From contig JBKBRB010000009.1 in the NCBI GenBank assembly GCA_046292465.1, positions 1 through 64,000 on the forward strand: a stretch of DNA of 64,000 nucleotides. The letters are read 5' to 3'. Positions 42,637-52,211 of the stretch are shown piece after piece. A program made the translations under genes and the position numbers. Below the pieces are notes generated by a model. The model was not told the origin of the DNA. It ran no database searches and worked only from the letters and a program-made list of their open reading frames with translations. Every line of letters begins with the position of its first letter. The first letter of the stretch is position 1. Source of the stretch: JANWWM01 sp046292465 (GTDB lineage Bacteria; Bacteroidota; Chlorobiia; Chlorobiales; Thermochlorobacteraceae).

Positions 42637-44309
42637 AGGAAATTGAACACAGGTTGAATCTCGAACAAGATGCGGAAAAATATCTGCAAGTCCGATGTGT
42701 TTAAGCCTGCGATGTTGTTAGCGTTGCGTCGCCAGACTTGGGTAAAGTTCAGTTCCGTGTTGAACGAGTTATTGGGCTGATAGAAAAATCCGACGGTCCA
42801 AGCATAGCGGTTCTCGACTTTTCGGTCGCCTGTTACGAAAGGAATCGGTTCGTTGTAACCATCGCGAAGGTTGTAGATAAAATTTCCGTTTGCATCTCTA
42901 TCGAGCCAAGGCGTGGTGAAGGGTCCGTAAAGGTTGCCTTCGCCTTTGGCAATTGCAAGGAAGTTTGTTGAGACGCGCAAATACTTTTTGAACCAATGCG
43001 AAATTCCAAGTTCTGCCGAAAGGAAATCTGTGCCGAGCGGATGCGCCAGCGGATTTGAGCGAACGACACCGCGTCCCGAGTTATTGACCGTCAGCCGTTG
43101 GTCGATGAAGCGATTGTGAAAGGTGCGGTTGCGCGTGCGCGTGAATTCGAGAAAGACATCTGTTCCGTAGATGTTTAACGCTTTGAGGATATTTGCGGCG
43201 CGAATGCCGAGCGTTCCTGCCCAAAGGTTCGGTTCAAGGTCGTTTTGTTCTTTCTTGTCGGCTTGCCAATCGTCGACAGTGAGACTGCCGTAGAAATTCA
43301 TATCAAAGGCGTAGATGCTAAAATCAGCACCGATGAGTGGATTGGTTTCTTCGAACTGCTCCGCATATGAAAACAAAAACGGATTGATGTGTCTGAGGTC
43401 TGGCGGTCGCTTGATGCCGCTCTGCAAGGTTGCTTGATAAATGCCAAGCCGAACTTTGCTGGCGAAGAGATTAAGGTCGACGCGCGTTGCAGCAAAATAG
43501 CGTTCGGTGTTGCCGTCTTCCCGAAATCGCCGTGTGAGTGTGTCGTATTTATCTAACTGCGCAAAAAAGTAAGTGAAGCGCAGGGTTCGAGAGATAAACT
43601 GAAATCCGATTTGGTTCAACGGTCCGGCGGTAAAGTTGGTGATTAAACTATTGCGTCCGTAGCCCCATTGCACATAGTCGCGCCCGAACTTTGCGCGAAA
43701 ATTTTTGCTGTGATAGGCAACAAAGGCTTGTTCTGTAAAGCCAGTCGCCCCTGCAAAACTTTTTGCAGGCACGATTGAAAAAATGCGCTCTGATTGTAAG
43801 ACGGAGTTGTTATAGACCGTGAAATGCTCGCCGAAGTCGAGTGTAAATCGGAATCGATTACGAAATCGTGGTCCGAAGGTGTTCCCTTGTTCTTCGGGGA
43901 ACTGAAGCTGAGGCGGGTTGCCGTCGCGCTTGTCGCCAATGAATTCAGGGCGCAAGCCGATGCGAAGCGCGCCGTCGGGGAAGGCTTCATCGCGTAGCCA
44001 ATCGAGTTCGTCTGTGAGTTCTTGCTCAAGTTTATTGAAGAGCCAGAGCGTAACGCGGTCTTCGATGAGCGTTTTATCGGTTTCTAAAATCGCACGAGCG
44101 ACATCGAGCCGTTCGTAAGGCTTCGCCACGTCGTAAAGTTTCGGCAAGTGTCCGCGCACGACAAGTTGCTCGATAATGTCGTAAGCCCAGTGTCCCGCAG
44201 GAAACGTCTCGCCGCCGACCGTTGCACGTGCAGGCGTTGAAGTTAAACCGATTGTGAAGAAAAAAAGCAGTATGAGAATAGAGCGAAGAGCAAATGATGT
44301 AGTGCGCAA
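42633..44309 (-). CDS. Wzi-like outer-membrane capsule assembly protein
   Basis: 558 residues with a signal peptide (cleavage near ARA-TVG). An N-terminal SLH-like helical region (HWAYDIIEQLVVRGHLPKLYDV) is followed by a beta-barrel typical of capsule assembly protein Wzi, with GRDYVQWGYGRNSLITNF, QIGFQFISRTLRFTYFFAQL and short strands near the C-terminus (FFRILFEIQPVF). Wzi-like barrels bind surface polysaccharide. It has a promoter-like TAACTTTA 40 bases upstream and is followed by the small hypothetical gene. Confidence 0.75.
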   Translation of the reverse strand: MRTTSFALRSILILLFFFTIGLTSTPARATVGGETFPAGHWAYDIIEQLVVRGHLPKLYDVAKPYERLDVARAILETDKTLIEDRVTLWLFNKLEQELTDELDWLRDEAFPDGALRIGLRPEFIGDKRDGNPPQLQFPEEQGNTFGPRFRNRFRFTLDFGEHFTVYNNSVLQSERIFSIVPAKSFAGATGFTEQAFVAYHSKNFRAKFGRDYVQWGYGRNSLITNFTAGPLNQIGFQFISRTLRFTYFFAQLDKYDTLTRRFREDGNTERYFAATRVDLNLFASKVRLGIYQATLQSGIKRPPDLRHINPFLFSYAEQFEETNPLIGADFSIYAFDMNFYGSLTVDDWQADKKEQNDLEPNLWAGTLGIRAANILKALNIYGTDVFLEFTRTRNRTFHNRFIDQRLTVNNSGRGVVRSNPLAHPLGTDFLSAELGISHWFKKYLRVSTNFLAIAKGEGNLYGPFTTPWLDRDANGNFIYNLRDGYNEPIPFVTGDRKVENRYAWTVGFFYQPNNSFNTELNFTQVWRRNANNIAGLNTSDLQIFFRILFEIQPVFNFL

Positions 44310-44349
44310 GGCAAATAAATTTTAGCGTGAATGGAATTTTCGTTTTGGT

Positions 44350-44357
44350 TAAAGTTA
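44350..44357 (-). promoter_or_regulatory. Possible -10 element of the Wzi-like gene
   Basis: Minus-strand TAACTTTA, one mismatch from TAnnTTTG, 40 bases before the start. Confidence 0.35.
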
Positions 44358-44400
44358 CGCAACGCCATCGAAAGCACCAATCTGTTCAAACTATTTCAGT

Positions 44401-46077
44401 TTAGGGCGATTGATTCGCCTTAAATCGTGCGCTGTGAAACAAGAGCGCGTCGACAAAATGCTGCGTCCAAAATTCAAAGGTATTTCCGCCGTCATATTCG
44501 GCAACGGTGAACCGATTCGTCTTGGCTTTAAGGGCTTGAATGACACTTTCCGTTGCGGGACGGAAATAGTCGTCTCTGCCAACCGTAAGGTGAAATGTGA
44601 ACGGCGCAAGCCTATCTTTCGGCATCTTTTCAAGCATGGCTGTGATATTATAGTCTTGCCAAAAGGTTAGGTCGCCACTGTCAAGTCGTGGTTCGTTGTA
44701 TCGGCGATTGAAGATTGGCATGGTTGCGCTGACGGACGAAAACCACTTGCGTCCCTCTTCGGATTTGAGCGCAAGAAAAAATGCGGCGCTGCCTCCACTC
44801 GAGACGCCTGTAATGCCGCGAAAGTTCGCATCGCCAATCGCTCGATAATCTTCTTCAACAGATTCAATCAACTCTTTGAGAAAAAAATCTTCATATCGCT
44901 GTTTGCCGTCTTTGGAATTGACATAATGAGAGCCGCGCTCTTCGGGGATTACTACAATTATTTCTTCCATCTTGCCTGAAAGAATCAACGAGTCTAATTG
45001 TTCGGCGAGTTTGATTTCGCGCCAAAGTTCGGCACTTGCGCCGTGCGGCGAGAGCACATAAAGGCTTGGATATTTCTTCCCTGACTTACGCATAAACGAC
45101 GGCGGTAAATAGACCAACACTTTGACCTCGCCGTTCATAAACGCCGAGCGAATTGCAATTTCAAAAAAGCGCGATTGATTGCCGATTTCCTTCCATTCAC
45201 CGTTGACTTTGGCGAAGTGTCGCTCGTCGTAAGTCGTAGCGAAGAGTTTACCGTTCTTGTAAAGATGCGTTTCGTAGTCGGCAACGTAACGGTTCGGTGC
45301 ACGTTCATAGACGACAAAGTCGCGATACACGGCACTTGCGCCTTGCACCTTTGGCAAAATGCTTTGCAAGAATAGGAGCTGTTCACGATACGCTGTGCCG
45401 TTGTTGAAATAGGCTTCTGATAAGAACAACTTGTAGAGCTCTGACTTGCCTTCAAAGAGCGCATTGTCCATTGCGCGAACAACTTTTTGCAATTCATCGC
45501 TCACCGATTTTGGCGCAACCTTCCATGATTTTTCCAACAACTTTGCTAACGCGACCTTACTATAAATTCCGATTTTCGTTTTGCTCTTTCCAAAGCCTTC
45601 ATAAATACCGCCGTTCGATGTGCGGCAGAAGACGCGCACGGCAATCGTGTTTTTCTTGCCGTATTGAATGAGCGAATCGGGAATAAGGTAGAGACGCGGC
45701 TCGAGGTCTTTGCCTGCGGTTACTTCGCCGGTGCACCCAATCAACACACCGTTGAAGTAAGTTTCATCGACGGAAGCAATTTTCCCAAGCGCAAGCGTTA
45801 AGGTTCGTCCGCTTGCCGAAGGCGGAATCACGACCGACTTGCGATAAACGCCAAATCCCGTAAAACCTTCAAAGCCCTTTTGCTTATCCCACGCTTCAGG
45901 CACGTTTACAGTTCGCCAATTTGAATCGTCATAATCGCTCCGCAGCATCTCTTGCGATGTGGCTTGCTCGCCTGTGAGCAGTTTCCACTTGCCTGTGAGC
46001 GAAAGTTCAACTTCGCGCGATTGCGCCAATAAAGGTTGAGCAAGAAAAAGAAACAGAACGGTGAGTTTACTTCGCAT
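44401..46077 (-). CDS. Exported esterase with N-terminal carbohydrate-binding jelly-roll domain
   Basis: 558 residues with a signal peptide (residues 1-18). An N-terminal domain with VNVPEAWDKQKGFEGFTGFGVYRK and the beta-galactosidase-type jelly roll YFNGVLIGCTGE covers about 20-165. A helical linker follows, then an alpha/beta hydrolase of the esterase D type from about residue 310 (VLVYLPPSFMRKSGKKYPSLYVL) with nucleophile Ser in GVSSGGSAAFFLAL and a His near the C-terminus (WTQHFVDALL). It is probably a periplasmic polysaccharide or acyl esterase. It overlaps the start of the YihY gene by 11 bases. Confidence 0.8.
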   Translation of the reverse strand: MRSKLTVLFLFLAQPLLAQSREVELSLTGKWKLLTGEQATSQEMLRSDYDDSNWRTVNVPEAWDKQKGFEGFTGFGVYRKSVVIPPSASGRTLTLALGKIASVDETYFNGVLIGCTGEVTAGKDLEPRLYLIPDSLIQYGKKNTIAVRVFCRTSNGGIYEGFGKSKTKIGIYSKVALAKLLEKSWKVAPKSVSDELQKVVRAMDNALFEGKSELYKLFLSEAYFNNGTAYREQLLFLQSILPKVQGASAVYRDFVVYERAPNRYVADYETHLYKNGKLFATTYDERHFAKVNGEWKEIGNQSRFFEIAIRSAFMNGEVKVLVYLPPSFMRKSGKKYPSLYVLSPHGASAELWREIKLAEQLDSLILSGKMEEIIVVIPEERGSHYVNSKDGKQRYEDFFLKELIESVEEDYRAIGDANFRGITGVSSGGSAAFFLALKSEEGRKWFSSVSATMPIFNRRYNEPRLDSGDLTFWQDYNITAMLEKMPKDRLAPFTFHLTVGRDDYFRPATESVIQALKAKTNRFTVAEYDGGNTFEFWTQHFVDALLFHSARFKANQSP

Positions 46078-46948
46078 TCGGCAATGGTTCAGATTTCTTT
46101 GAAGTGATTTTAGGGGATTCTTTTTGAGCCAAAGTATAACGACCCTTGTAGAGAAACCAATTTAATTCCGCGCCCAAAAGAAAAATGAGCGAGTTTGTCC
46201 ACATCCACAGAAGCATCGCAATCAGTTTCGCCAGCACATCGTAAGCGCGTGAAAACTGTGCGTTCTTGACGAAATCGCCGAACCAAATTGTGAGCAAAAT
46301 CCACAGAAACGCCATCAGCGTGGCACCGGGCAGAAGGTGCTCCAACTTGTGCCGAATCCGCAAGGAATACTTATAGACGATAAGCGTCGCCACAACAATC
46401 ACAACAAAGGCAATCGGAAGCCGCGCATATTGCATGAAGTTTTTCAGCCACTTCATTTTGTATTTGTAGTAAAGCACTTGCTCGAGCTCGACTCCGAAGA
46501 GAAGCAAACTGAACACCACCGTCAGCGCAACGCTCACGAGCAAGACAAGTTCAATCGCAATTTGCTGCCGCTTCAAAAAATTGTAGTTCGCCTTTATACC
46601 GTAAATGCGTTCCATTGCTTTCATGATGGTCGTAAAAATTCCGGCGGAAGAAAAAAGCGTGATGAAAATGCTGATCGTGAAAATTCCGCCTTGACGCTCG
46701 GAGACGATTTTTTCAAGCGTCTTATCAATCGGATTGTAAATTTCTTTCGGAAGAATTTGCCCAATTAAATCCGAAAGCGTCGAGATGGCTTCAGGCGATT
46801 GAATAAGCGAAAGGAAACTGACGAAAAGAATCATTGCCGGAAACAGCGAGAGCGTTACGGAATACGCCATTTCCGACGCAAGTCCGACGCAGTCATCGTC
46901 GTCGAAAATTTTCTTCAAAAAGAGTTTCGTCGTCTCAAACCACTTCAT
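46067..46948 (-). CDS. YihY/virulence factor BrkB family membrane protein
   Basis: 293 residues from the ATG at 46948 (MKWFETTKLF); a GTG at 46954 is also in frame and directly abuts the menG stop. Six membrane segments are visible, with the family patterns ASEMAYSVTLSLFPAMILFVSF near the start and LLPGATLMAFLWILLTIWFG further on. The family is of unknown molecular function (once annotated as ribonuclease BN in error). Confidence 0.88.
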   Translation of the reverse strand: MKWFETTKLFLKKIFDDDDCVGLASEMAYSVTLSLFPAMILFVSFLSLIQSPEAISTLSDLIGQILPKEIYNPIDKTLEKIVSERQGGIFTISIFITLFSSAGIFTTIMKAMERIYGIKANYNFLKRQQIAIELVLLVSVALTVVFSLLLFGVELEQVLYYKYKMKWLKNFMQYARLPIAFVVIVVATLIVYKYSLRIRHKLEHLLPGATLMAFLWILLTIWFGDFVKNAQFSRAYDVLAKLIAMLLWMWTNSLIFLLGAELNWFLYKGRYTLAQKESPKITSKKSEPLPNAK

Positions 46949-46954
46949 GCGCAC

Positions 46955-47692
46955 TTACTTTTTGGCGATGTAAAGAATTGCCGTTTCAAAGGTCATGGTG
47001 TAGTAGCGTGCTTCGTGAAAGCCTGCGCGTTTGAGGTAAGTCAAAAAGTCTTCGCCTTGTGGAAACGCAGCGACCGAGCGTGGTAGGTAATCATATGCAA
47101 AATCGGACTTCGTAAAAAGCAACGCTATCTTTGGTAGCATATTTTTGAAATACCATTGGTAAAAGTTCTTGACCACACCGTTTCGCGGAATCATTGGCTC
47201 TAAAATTGCCGCCACGCCGCTCGGTTTCAAGACGCGATAAAACTCGTTCAAGCCTTGCTGTAAGTTTTCAAAGTTTCTCGCGCCGAAGCCTGCTGTAACG
47301 GCATCGAAGGTTTCATTTGGAAATTTGAGCGATTCGGCTTCGCCAAGTTCAAAGCGAATGTTTGGCTTTTTAAGTCGGGCACGTTTGAGCATCTCGTCGG
47401 AAAGGTCAATGCCAATAATGTCCGAGTTTGGAATGTTGGAGAGCATCACGGCAAGGTCGCCTGTGCCTGTGGCAACGTCTAAAATTTTCGGCGCATCGTG
47501 CGAGGACAAGTTTTCTCTGACTTTGCGCACGGTTTGCCAACGCCAATAAATATCGGTGCCCCCGCTAAGGAAGTGATTGAGAAAATCGTAGGTCGGCGCA
47601 ATTTCGTCGAACATCGCACGAATTTTCTTCTGCGATTTTTCTTGCACGAGCGCGTCGGCTTTTGACGGTGTTGGGTTCATATTTTTTGGCAT
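46955..47692 (-). CDS. menG: Demethylmenaquinone methyltransferase
   Basis: SAM-dependent C-methylation that completes menaquinone, the quinone of Chlorobiota. It has FDEIAPTYDFLNHFLSGGTDIYWR near residue 28, motif I ILDVATGTGDLAVML (about 70-84), the UbiE/MenG signature DAVTAGFGARNFENLQQGL and the C-terminal GFHEARYYTMTFETAILYIA. At 245 residues it has normal length. UbiE function on ubiquinone is unlikely in this lineage. It lies 15 bases downstream of hisI. Confidence 0.93.
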   Translation of the reverse strand: MPKNMNPTPSKADALVQEKSQKKIRAMFDEIAPTYDFLNHFLSGGTDIYWRWQTVRKVRENLSSHDAPKILDVATGTGDLAVMLSNIPNSDIIGIDLSDEMLKRARLKKPNIRFELGEAESLKFPNETFDAVTAGFGARNFENLQQGLNEFYRVLKPSGVAAILEPMIPRNGVVKNFYQWYFKNMLPKIALLFTKSDFAYDYLPRSVAAFPQGEDFLTYLKRAGFHEARYYTMTFETAILYIAKK

Positions 47693-47707
47693 TGACTTTC
47701 TAGTTCG

Positions 47708-48112
47708 CTATCCATTTTTCCGATAGGCTTCTTCGGCATCGAAGACAAGTTTATCGACAATCTGAAATGAGCCGTCGTCTTCGACTTTTCGGAAGAAACA
47801 CGATTCATAGCCCGTGTGGCACGCGCCACCCTTTTGCGTGATTTTGAAGATGAGCGCGTCGCCATCGCAATCAATCAAGACTTCTTTAACATCTTGCGTG
47901 TTGCCCGACGTTGCGCCTTTGCGCCAAAGTTCTTTTCGGCTTCGGCTCCAATAACACATCTTGCGCTCTGTGAGCGTGATTTCCAAACTTTCTCGGTTCA
48001 TATACGCCAGCATTAAAATTTTTCCCGTTTCGGCGTCTTGCGCAATAGCAGGCACCAGTCCGTCCTTATCAAATTTGACCGTGTCGAGAAACGATTGGAT
48101 TCCAGTTGTCAT
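47708..48112 (-). CDS. hisI: Phosphoribosyl-AMP cyclohydrolase
   Basis: Third step of histidine biosynthesis. The 134-residue monofunctional form (no HisE domain) has metal-site motifs CDGDALIFKI, KGGACHTGYESCFFR and the start FDKDGLVPAIAQDAETGKILMLAYM. Its ATG overlaps the upstream metallophosphatase-like gene stop by four bases (ATGA). No other his gene is near. Confidence 0.95.
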   Translation of the reverse strand: MTTGIQSFLDTVKFDKDGLVPAIAQDAETGKILMLAYMNRESLEITLTERKMCYWSRSRKELWRKGATSGNTQDVKEVLIDCDGDALIFKITQKGGACHTGYESCFFRKVEDDGSFQIVDKLVFDAEEAYRKNG

Positions 48113-49029
48113 TTCGGTTGCGATTGTTTGAATGATTGAATGAGCGAATCGATTTGCGCATGCTTCTTCACGCTTTTTGAGAGCGGAATGAGCACGTTTT
48201 TGTAAGATAAAATTTGATTTTTGCTTGCGTCAATAACAAGCGAGAGTTTGCCGACATGTTCGCCCTCACTTCCCGAAGATACGGCGAGCGTTTGTCCAAT
48301 GCGCAAGGGTTTTTCGCGGGCTAAACGTTCATCGGTCGAGACGATGAGATGAAGTTCAGGAAAGCGTTTCGCAAGCGATTGCTCCGCCTCGTAATCTTGC
48401 GAGCGTAAGAGAAGCACGATAAGATTTGCCTGTTCGTTTTTGATATGAACAAGCGTTTTTGAAAGTTCTTCTTCAATCGGAACGAGCGAAAGGTCGGCGC
48501 GAATGTCATCAGGCAAATTTTGAAAGGCACTTTCCGACAGCACGCCTGTAACGCCAACGCGCAAGCCCTCGAAGGCAAAGATTTGAAACGGCGGCGTGAG
48601 CCGATGCCCCTCTTTATCGCGCAAGTTTGCCGATACGAAATTGAGTTTGCGTCCGTTTTCTTTCCAAAAGTTTAATCCGTAAGAAAATTCTTGTTCGCCC
48701 AAATTCATCAGGCTGTATGCAAGTTTTTCAGTTAGCGAAATGAGCAACTGTTCTTGCGCTTCGTTTTTGCGATATGGCGAGAAAAGATTGCCTGCATCTA
48801 AAATGAGCGTGTTGCCAGTTTGGTGTTGGTCAAAAACAGTTTTGCGGCGCGCAATGCCGCCAAGCCCGTCCTTTGAACACGGACATTCTTCCAAGTAGCC
48901 GTTAGTATTGGCGGTGTAAAGAATCGTGAGCGATTGAACGCGTGATTCTTGTGAAAACGCTTCAACATTGAGAAGCAATAAGAGACAAAGCGTAGCACAG
49001 TGCCACGCCCTTATAGATTTGAACATCAT
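48109..49029 (-). CDS. 5'-nucleotidase/metallophosphatase-like exported protein lacking metal ligands
   Basis: 306 residues with a signal peptide (cleavage after AFS-Q). It has the 5'-nucleotidase fold entry SLTILYTANTNGYLEECPCS followed by GLGGIARR, and DAGNLFSP, but the metal-binding positions seen in UshA (N-D-x-H, G-D, G-N-H-E) read T-A-N-T-N, A-G-N and G-E-Q-E. The CPC pair is a hallmark of a bacterial subfamily of unknown role. Probably not a typical phosphatase. The start is the ATG at 49029 (ATG at 49026 is also possible); the upstream open frame overlaps pyrK and is not real. Confidence 0.75.
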   Translation of the reverse strand: MMFKSIRAWHCATLCLLLLLNVEAFSQESRVQSLTILYTANTNGYLEECPCSKDGLGGIARRKTVFDQHQTGNTLILDAGNLFSPYRKNEAQEQLLISLTEKLAYSLMNLGEQEFSYGLNFWKENGRKLNFVSANLRDKEGHRLTPPFQIFAFEGLRVGVTGVLSESAFQNLPDDIRADLSLVPIEEELSKTLVHIKNEQANLIVLLLRSQDYEAEQSLAKRFPELHLIVSTDERLAREKPLRIGQTLAVSSGSEGEHVGKLSLVIDASKNQILSYKNVLIPLSKSVKKHAQIDSLIQSFKQSQPK

Positions 49030-49048
49030 GGATATGCATGGTTGAAGG

Positions 49049-49858
49049 TCATTCTTCAAAGACAATTTCACGCGCATCGATAACGCTGCCGTATTGACAC
49101 AAAAGTTTGTTGTGAACTTCGCCATTGGCTTCCTTAATGCGGACGGGACAGCCGTAGCAAATGCCAATTCCGCACCCCATTATCGATTCAATCGAGACTT
49201 CGCACGGAATTTCTTGCGCATTGCAAAATTTGGACAGTGCGTTCAGCATTGGATTCGGTCCGCACGCAAAGACCCGAAGTCGCTTGCCTTTCAGCGAGGG
49301 CAACATTGACGAGAAGAGCGACACCACATTGCCCTTGAAACCAGCCGTGCCGTCGTCGGTCGCCAAATGCACGTTGGTGAGGTATCGTGTTACGAGTTCT
49401 TCTGCCGTTCTTGCGCCGACGATGTTAAGCACATCTTTGTTTCTTGAGCGTAAGGTTTCTTCGAGCATCGCCATCGGCGCAACGCCAATTCCGCCTGAAA
49501 TCAATACGCCCAAGTCGAAATCGTCTTTGTCGTAACCAAAGGTGTTTCCGAGCGGCGCAAGCGTTTGCAATTTCTCGCCTGCTTTGACGCTGTAAAGAAT
49601 TTTCGTTCCGATTCCAATCACTTTACTCATGATTTCAATTTGCTCGCCTACAACACGATGAATGCTAAACGGTCGGCGCAAAAGCGGAAAAAGCGAATCG
49701 TTTACTTTGATTTCCATAAACTGCCCTGCCTTGAAGCGCGAAGCCACTTTTGGCGCATGAAGCACAATCACGTTGATGCTTGGTGTGAGTTGCTCGTTTG
49801 AAATCACTTCAAGCGCAAGGTCGAGAATTTCGTTATCGGTTTCTATTTGCATGGGCAT
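49049..49858 (-). CDS. pyrK: Dihydroorotate dehydrogenase electron-transfer subunit PyrK
   Basis: FAD- and 2Fe-2S-containing subunit that passes electrons from dihydroorotate dehydrogenase B to NAD. The ferredoxin-reductase-like N-domain has FMEIKVNDSLFPLLRRPFSIHRV (FAD site RPFS); the NAD region has LGVLISGGIGVAPMAMLEETLR. The C-terminal 2Fe-2S site is ESIMGCGIGICYGCPV plus LLCQYGSV, four Cys. At 269 residues it is complete. The catalytic subunit pyrD is not adjacent. Confidence 0.93.
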   Translation of the reverse strand: MPMQIETDNEILDLALEVISNEQLTPSINVIVLHAPKVASRFKAGQFMEIKVNDSLFPLLRRPFSIHRVVGEQIEIMSKVIGIGTKILYSVKAGEKLQTLAPLGNTFGYDKDDFDLGVLISGGIGVAPMAMLEETLRSRNKDVLNIVGARTAEELVTRYLTNVHLATDDGTAGFKGNVVSLFSSMLPSLKGKRLRVFACGPNPMLNALSKFCNAQEIPCEVSIESIMGCGIGICYGCPVRIKEANGEVHNKLLCQYGSVIDAREIVFEE

Positions 49859-49876
49859 GTTACTTTTGTTGTTGGA

Positions 49877-52159
49877 TTATTTTTCGCCGTCAGATTGTGG
49901 CTTGTTCGGTTCATCTTCATTTGGCTCTTCGCCCTTGATTGGTGATGGCGGAGCAAGTGGCTCTTCGTCTTTTCTTACACCTTTATTTTTCTCAAACGGA
50001 TTTTTCTTAGGCTGTTTGTCAGGTTGCTCTTGTGGCTTTGTTGGCGGCGTGGATTGATTTTTCAGCGTGTCGGTCGGCGTTTGTTTTGCGGTTGTATCGG
50101 CAAGTGCGGCGAGCGAATCGCGTATGGCTTTTGCGGCTTGCAAGGTCGGCTCGATAAACTTTGCTTCTTCGGATTCAGGATAAAGCGACGCCAAGAGTTT
50201 GTATTGCGATAAGGCAGAATCAGGTCGCGAGAATTTTTCATAGAGCAAATAAGCAATCGCAAGCAGTGCCTTTGGGCGAAGGTCGGACGACGGAAATTGC
50301 TTGTAAAGTGAATCAAGCATTCGAAGCGCGAGGTCGTATCGACTGCTATCAATAAGCGTGAAGGCTTGTAAATACAAGGCTCTATCAGGCTTGATATTTT
50401 CTTCAACGACGGGCATTCCGTAATACTCACGAATGCGGTTGGTGTATCGGCTGTTCGGATAAGAGGCAAGAATCACGCGATAAAGCGAATCCATTTTTTC
50501 CTCTTGGTTAATGGTGCGATAAACATCTGCCATTGAGAAAAGCAGAGGCACTTTAGTGTTCTCGACTTGTTGCTTTAATGTATCCGAAAGATTGAAAATG
50601 GTATTGAAACAGTATCGGAACGCACGTTCATACCACATAATCGCTGAATCGGGCATTGGCAAGGTGAGATGATAGAAATTTCCAATAGCGGCGGTTCTCT
50701 CTAAAAAATCTTTGTGATACTTGACGAAGGTGATGGTGTCGCGTGCAGGTGCGAGGGTAAATTTTTGTCGGCGTTGTTGCTCTACTGCGCCGCCTGCGGT
50801 TTCGGCAAAGACATCGCGTCCGCCTAATGCAAGGGTAACACTTCGCCGATATTCTTTGCGCGATCTCCTTTTCAGTTGAGTGCCTTCATTGTCCTTGCTT
50901 GCAACAGCGGTAGAGTCGATTTTCTTGGTCGTGTCTTTTTCAAGCGGTTTCAAAATGCCGAGTTTGAGCACGCTATCAATCACGGCGCGCTCTTCATAGA
51001 GGCTTAAAATTTTATCCATCTTCGCGAAGGCTTCTTCGGCAAGTTCTTTGATTTCGCCTTGTGAATACTCAATTCTTGAACTGTCGTAAAAAGCACGCGC
51101 TGTCTCAAAATCAAACGTGATTTCTTGCTTGATGCGCCCGAGTTGATAGTAACTTTTCGCAGAGGCTTCGGTCTTTTTAGCGCGTCGAATAATCTCGATG
51201 TAAAGGTCGATGGCTTTGCCTAATCGGTCTTGCTGGGCGAAGCATTCGGCAAGTTCATAGCGGATTTCGGCGAACTTGACGTAGTTTTTATCGTCGTCCA
51301 GCATTTTTTGCAATCGCTTTTCGGCTTCGCGAACGTTGCCTTGCTTGCGCAAGTCGATGGCGTAGTTGAGTTGTGCGGCGTAGAGCACTTCGTAGACGGG
51401 CGGGTCTAAATCAATTACGATTTGATAGGCGCGGGCGGCGTCGCGGAAACGTCCAAGTCGGTCGTAAATTTTCGCCAACGTAAAGGCGGCGCGCGATTTC
51501 AAGTTTTCATCTTTAACGAGCCGCAACCCCATCTCGATTTCTTCCGCCGCTTCCTCGAGTCTTCCATCTTTGATGGCTAACTCTGCCAATGCAAAGTAAG
51601 CATCGGCTTTGACAGCATTGCTCGTTTTTCGCGACTCAATCACTGAGCCTAAAATTGATTTTGCCTCTTCGCTTTGTTGGAGCTGCGCCAGCGTTCTGCC
51701 ATACCAAAACGTGGCTTCATCGACCACATCGCCGTCGGGATAGTTCGTAATAATTTCCTTGAACTTTCGCTCTGCCGCTTCCAAACTCTTCAAGTGGTAA
51801 TAAGCCTTTCCCATCAACAGTAGCGCATTATCAGCAAGCGCGCTGACCGGGTGCGAGGTGAGCACAATCGAAGTTTTCTTAATGACAAGGTCAAAGAATT
51901 GTTTTCCTGATGCCGCGCTTTCAATCGAGGGGAAAATTTCTAACGGTGCATCTTTATCGTATTTGAGCGAGCCTTCAATCGCACGCATGCCACGTTGATA
52001 TTCAATGCGCGCGTTGTAATAAGCGTTGAAAAATGCGGTGAAGTTGTGATATGCTCTTCCAACGAAACTATCGTCGTCGCGTGCGCACGAGGTCAAGAGC
52101 AGTGCGAAGAGCGCGAGCGGAAGTATGAAAAATTTTTGACGGTTCAAATTCGTGTTCAA
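49877..52159 (-). CDS. PorW/SprE-like TPR lipoprotein
   Basis: 760 residues from a TTG start; no ATG precedes the signal peptide (KFFILPLALFALLLTSC, Cys near 25). The segment YHNFTAFFNAYYNARIEYQRG just after the lipid anchor is the hallmark of PorW/SprE proteins linked to type IX secretion and gliding in Bacteroidota. A long TPR array follows. The last ~90 residues are Pro/Lys/Glu/Asp-rich and disordered. Whether type IX secretion exists in this organism cannot be judged from the window. It is followed after 18 bases by pyrK. Confidence 0.78.
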   Translation of the reverse strand: MNTNLNRQKFFILPLALFALLLTSCARDDDSFVGRAYHNFTAFFNAYYNARIEYQRGMRAIEGSLKYDKDAPLEIFPSIESAASGKQFFDLVIKKTSIVLTSHPVSALADNALLLMGKAYYHLKSLEAAERKFKEIITNYPDGDVVDEATFWYGRTLAQLQQSEEAKSILGSVIESRKTSNAVKADAYFALAELAIKDGRLEEAAEEIEMGLRLVKDENLKSRAAFTLAKIYDRLGRFRDAARAYQIVIDLDPPVYEVLYAAQLNYAIDLRKQGNVREAEKRLQKMLDDDKNYVKFAEIRYELAECFAQQDRLGKAIDLYIEIIRRAKKTEASAKSYYQLGRIKQEITFDFETARAFYDSSRIEYSQGEIKELAEEAFAKMDKILSLYEERAVIDSVLKLGILKPLEKDTTKKIDSTAVASKDNEGTQLKRRSRKEYRRSVTLALGGRDVFAETAGGAVEQQRRQKFTLAPARDTITFVKYHKDFLERTAAIGNFYHLTLPMPDSAIMWYERAFRYCFNTIFNLSDTLKQQVENTKVPLLFSMADVYRTINQEEKMDSLYRVILASYPNSRYTNRIREYYGMPVVEENIKPDRALYLQAFTLIDSSRYDLALRMLDSLYKQFPSSDLRPKALLAIAYLLYEKFSRPDSALSQYKLLASLYPESEEAKFIEPTLQAAKAIRDSLAALADTTAKQTPTDTLKNQSTPPTKPQEQPDKQPKKNPFEKNKGVRKDEEPLAPPSPIKGEEPNEDEPNKPQSDGEK

Positions 52160-52211
52160 ATTGCGTGCTGATGTGCCAATCTGTTGCGTTCTAAACGGTT
52201 GCGTTGAATCG

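Noticed and set aside
49030..49167. Upstream extension of the 5'-nucleotidase-like frame
   Set aside because: It lies inside pyrK on the same strand; the signal peptide begins at 49029.
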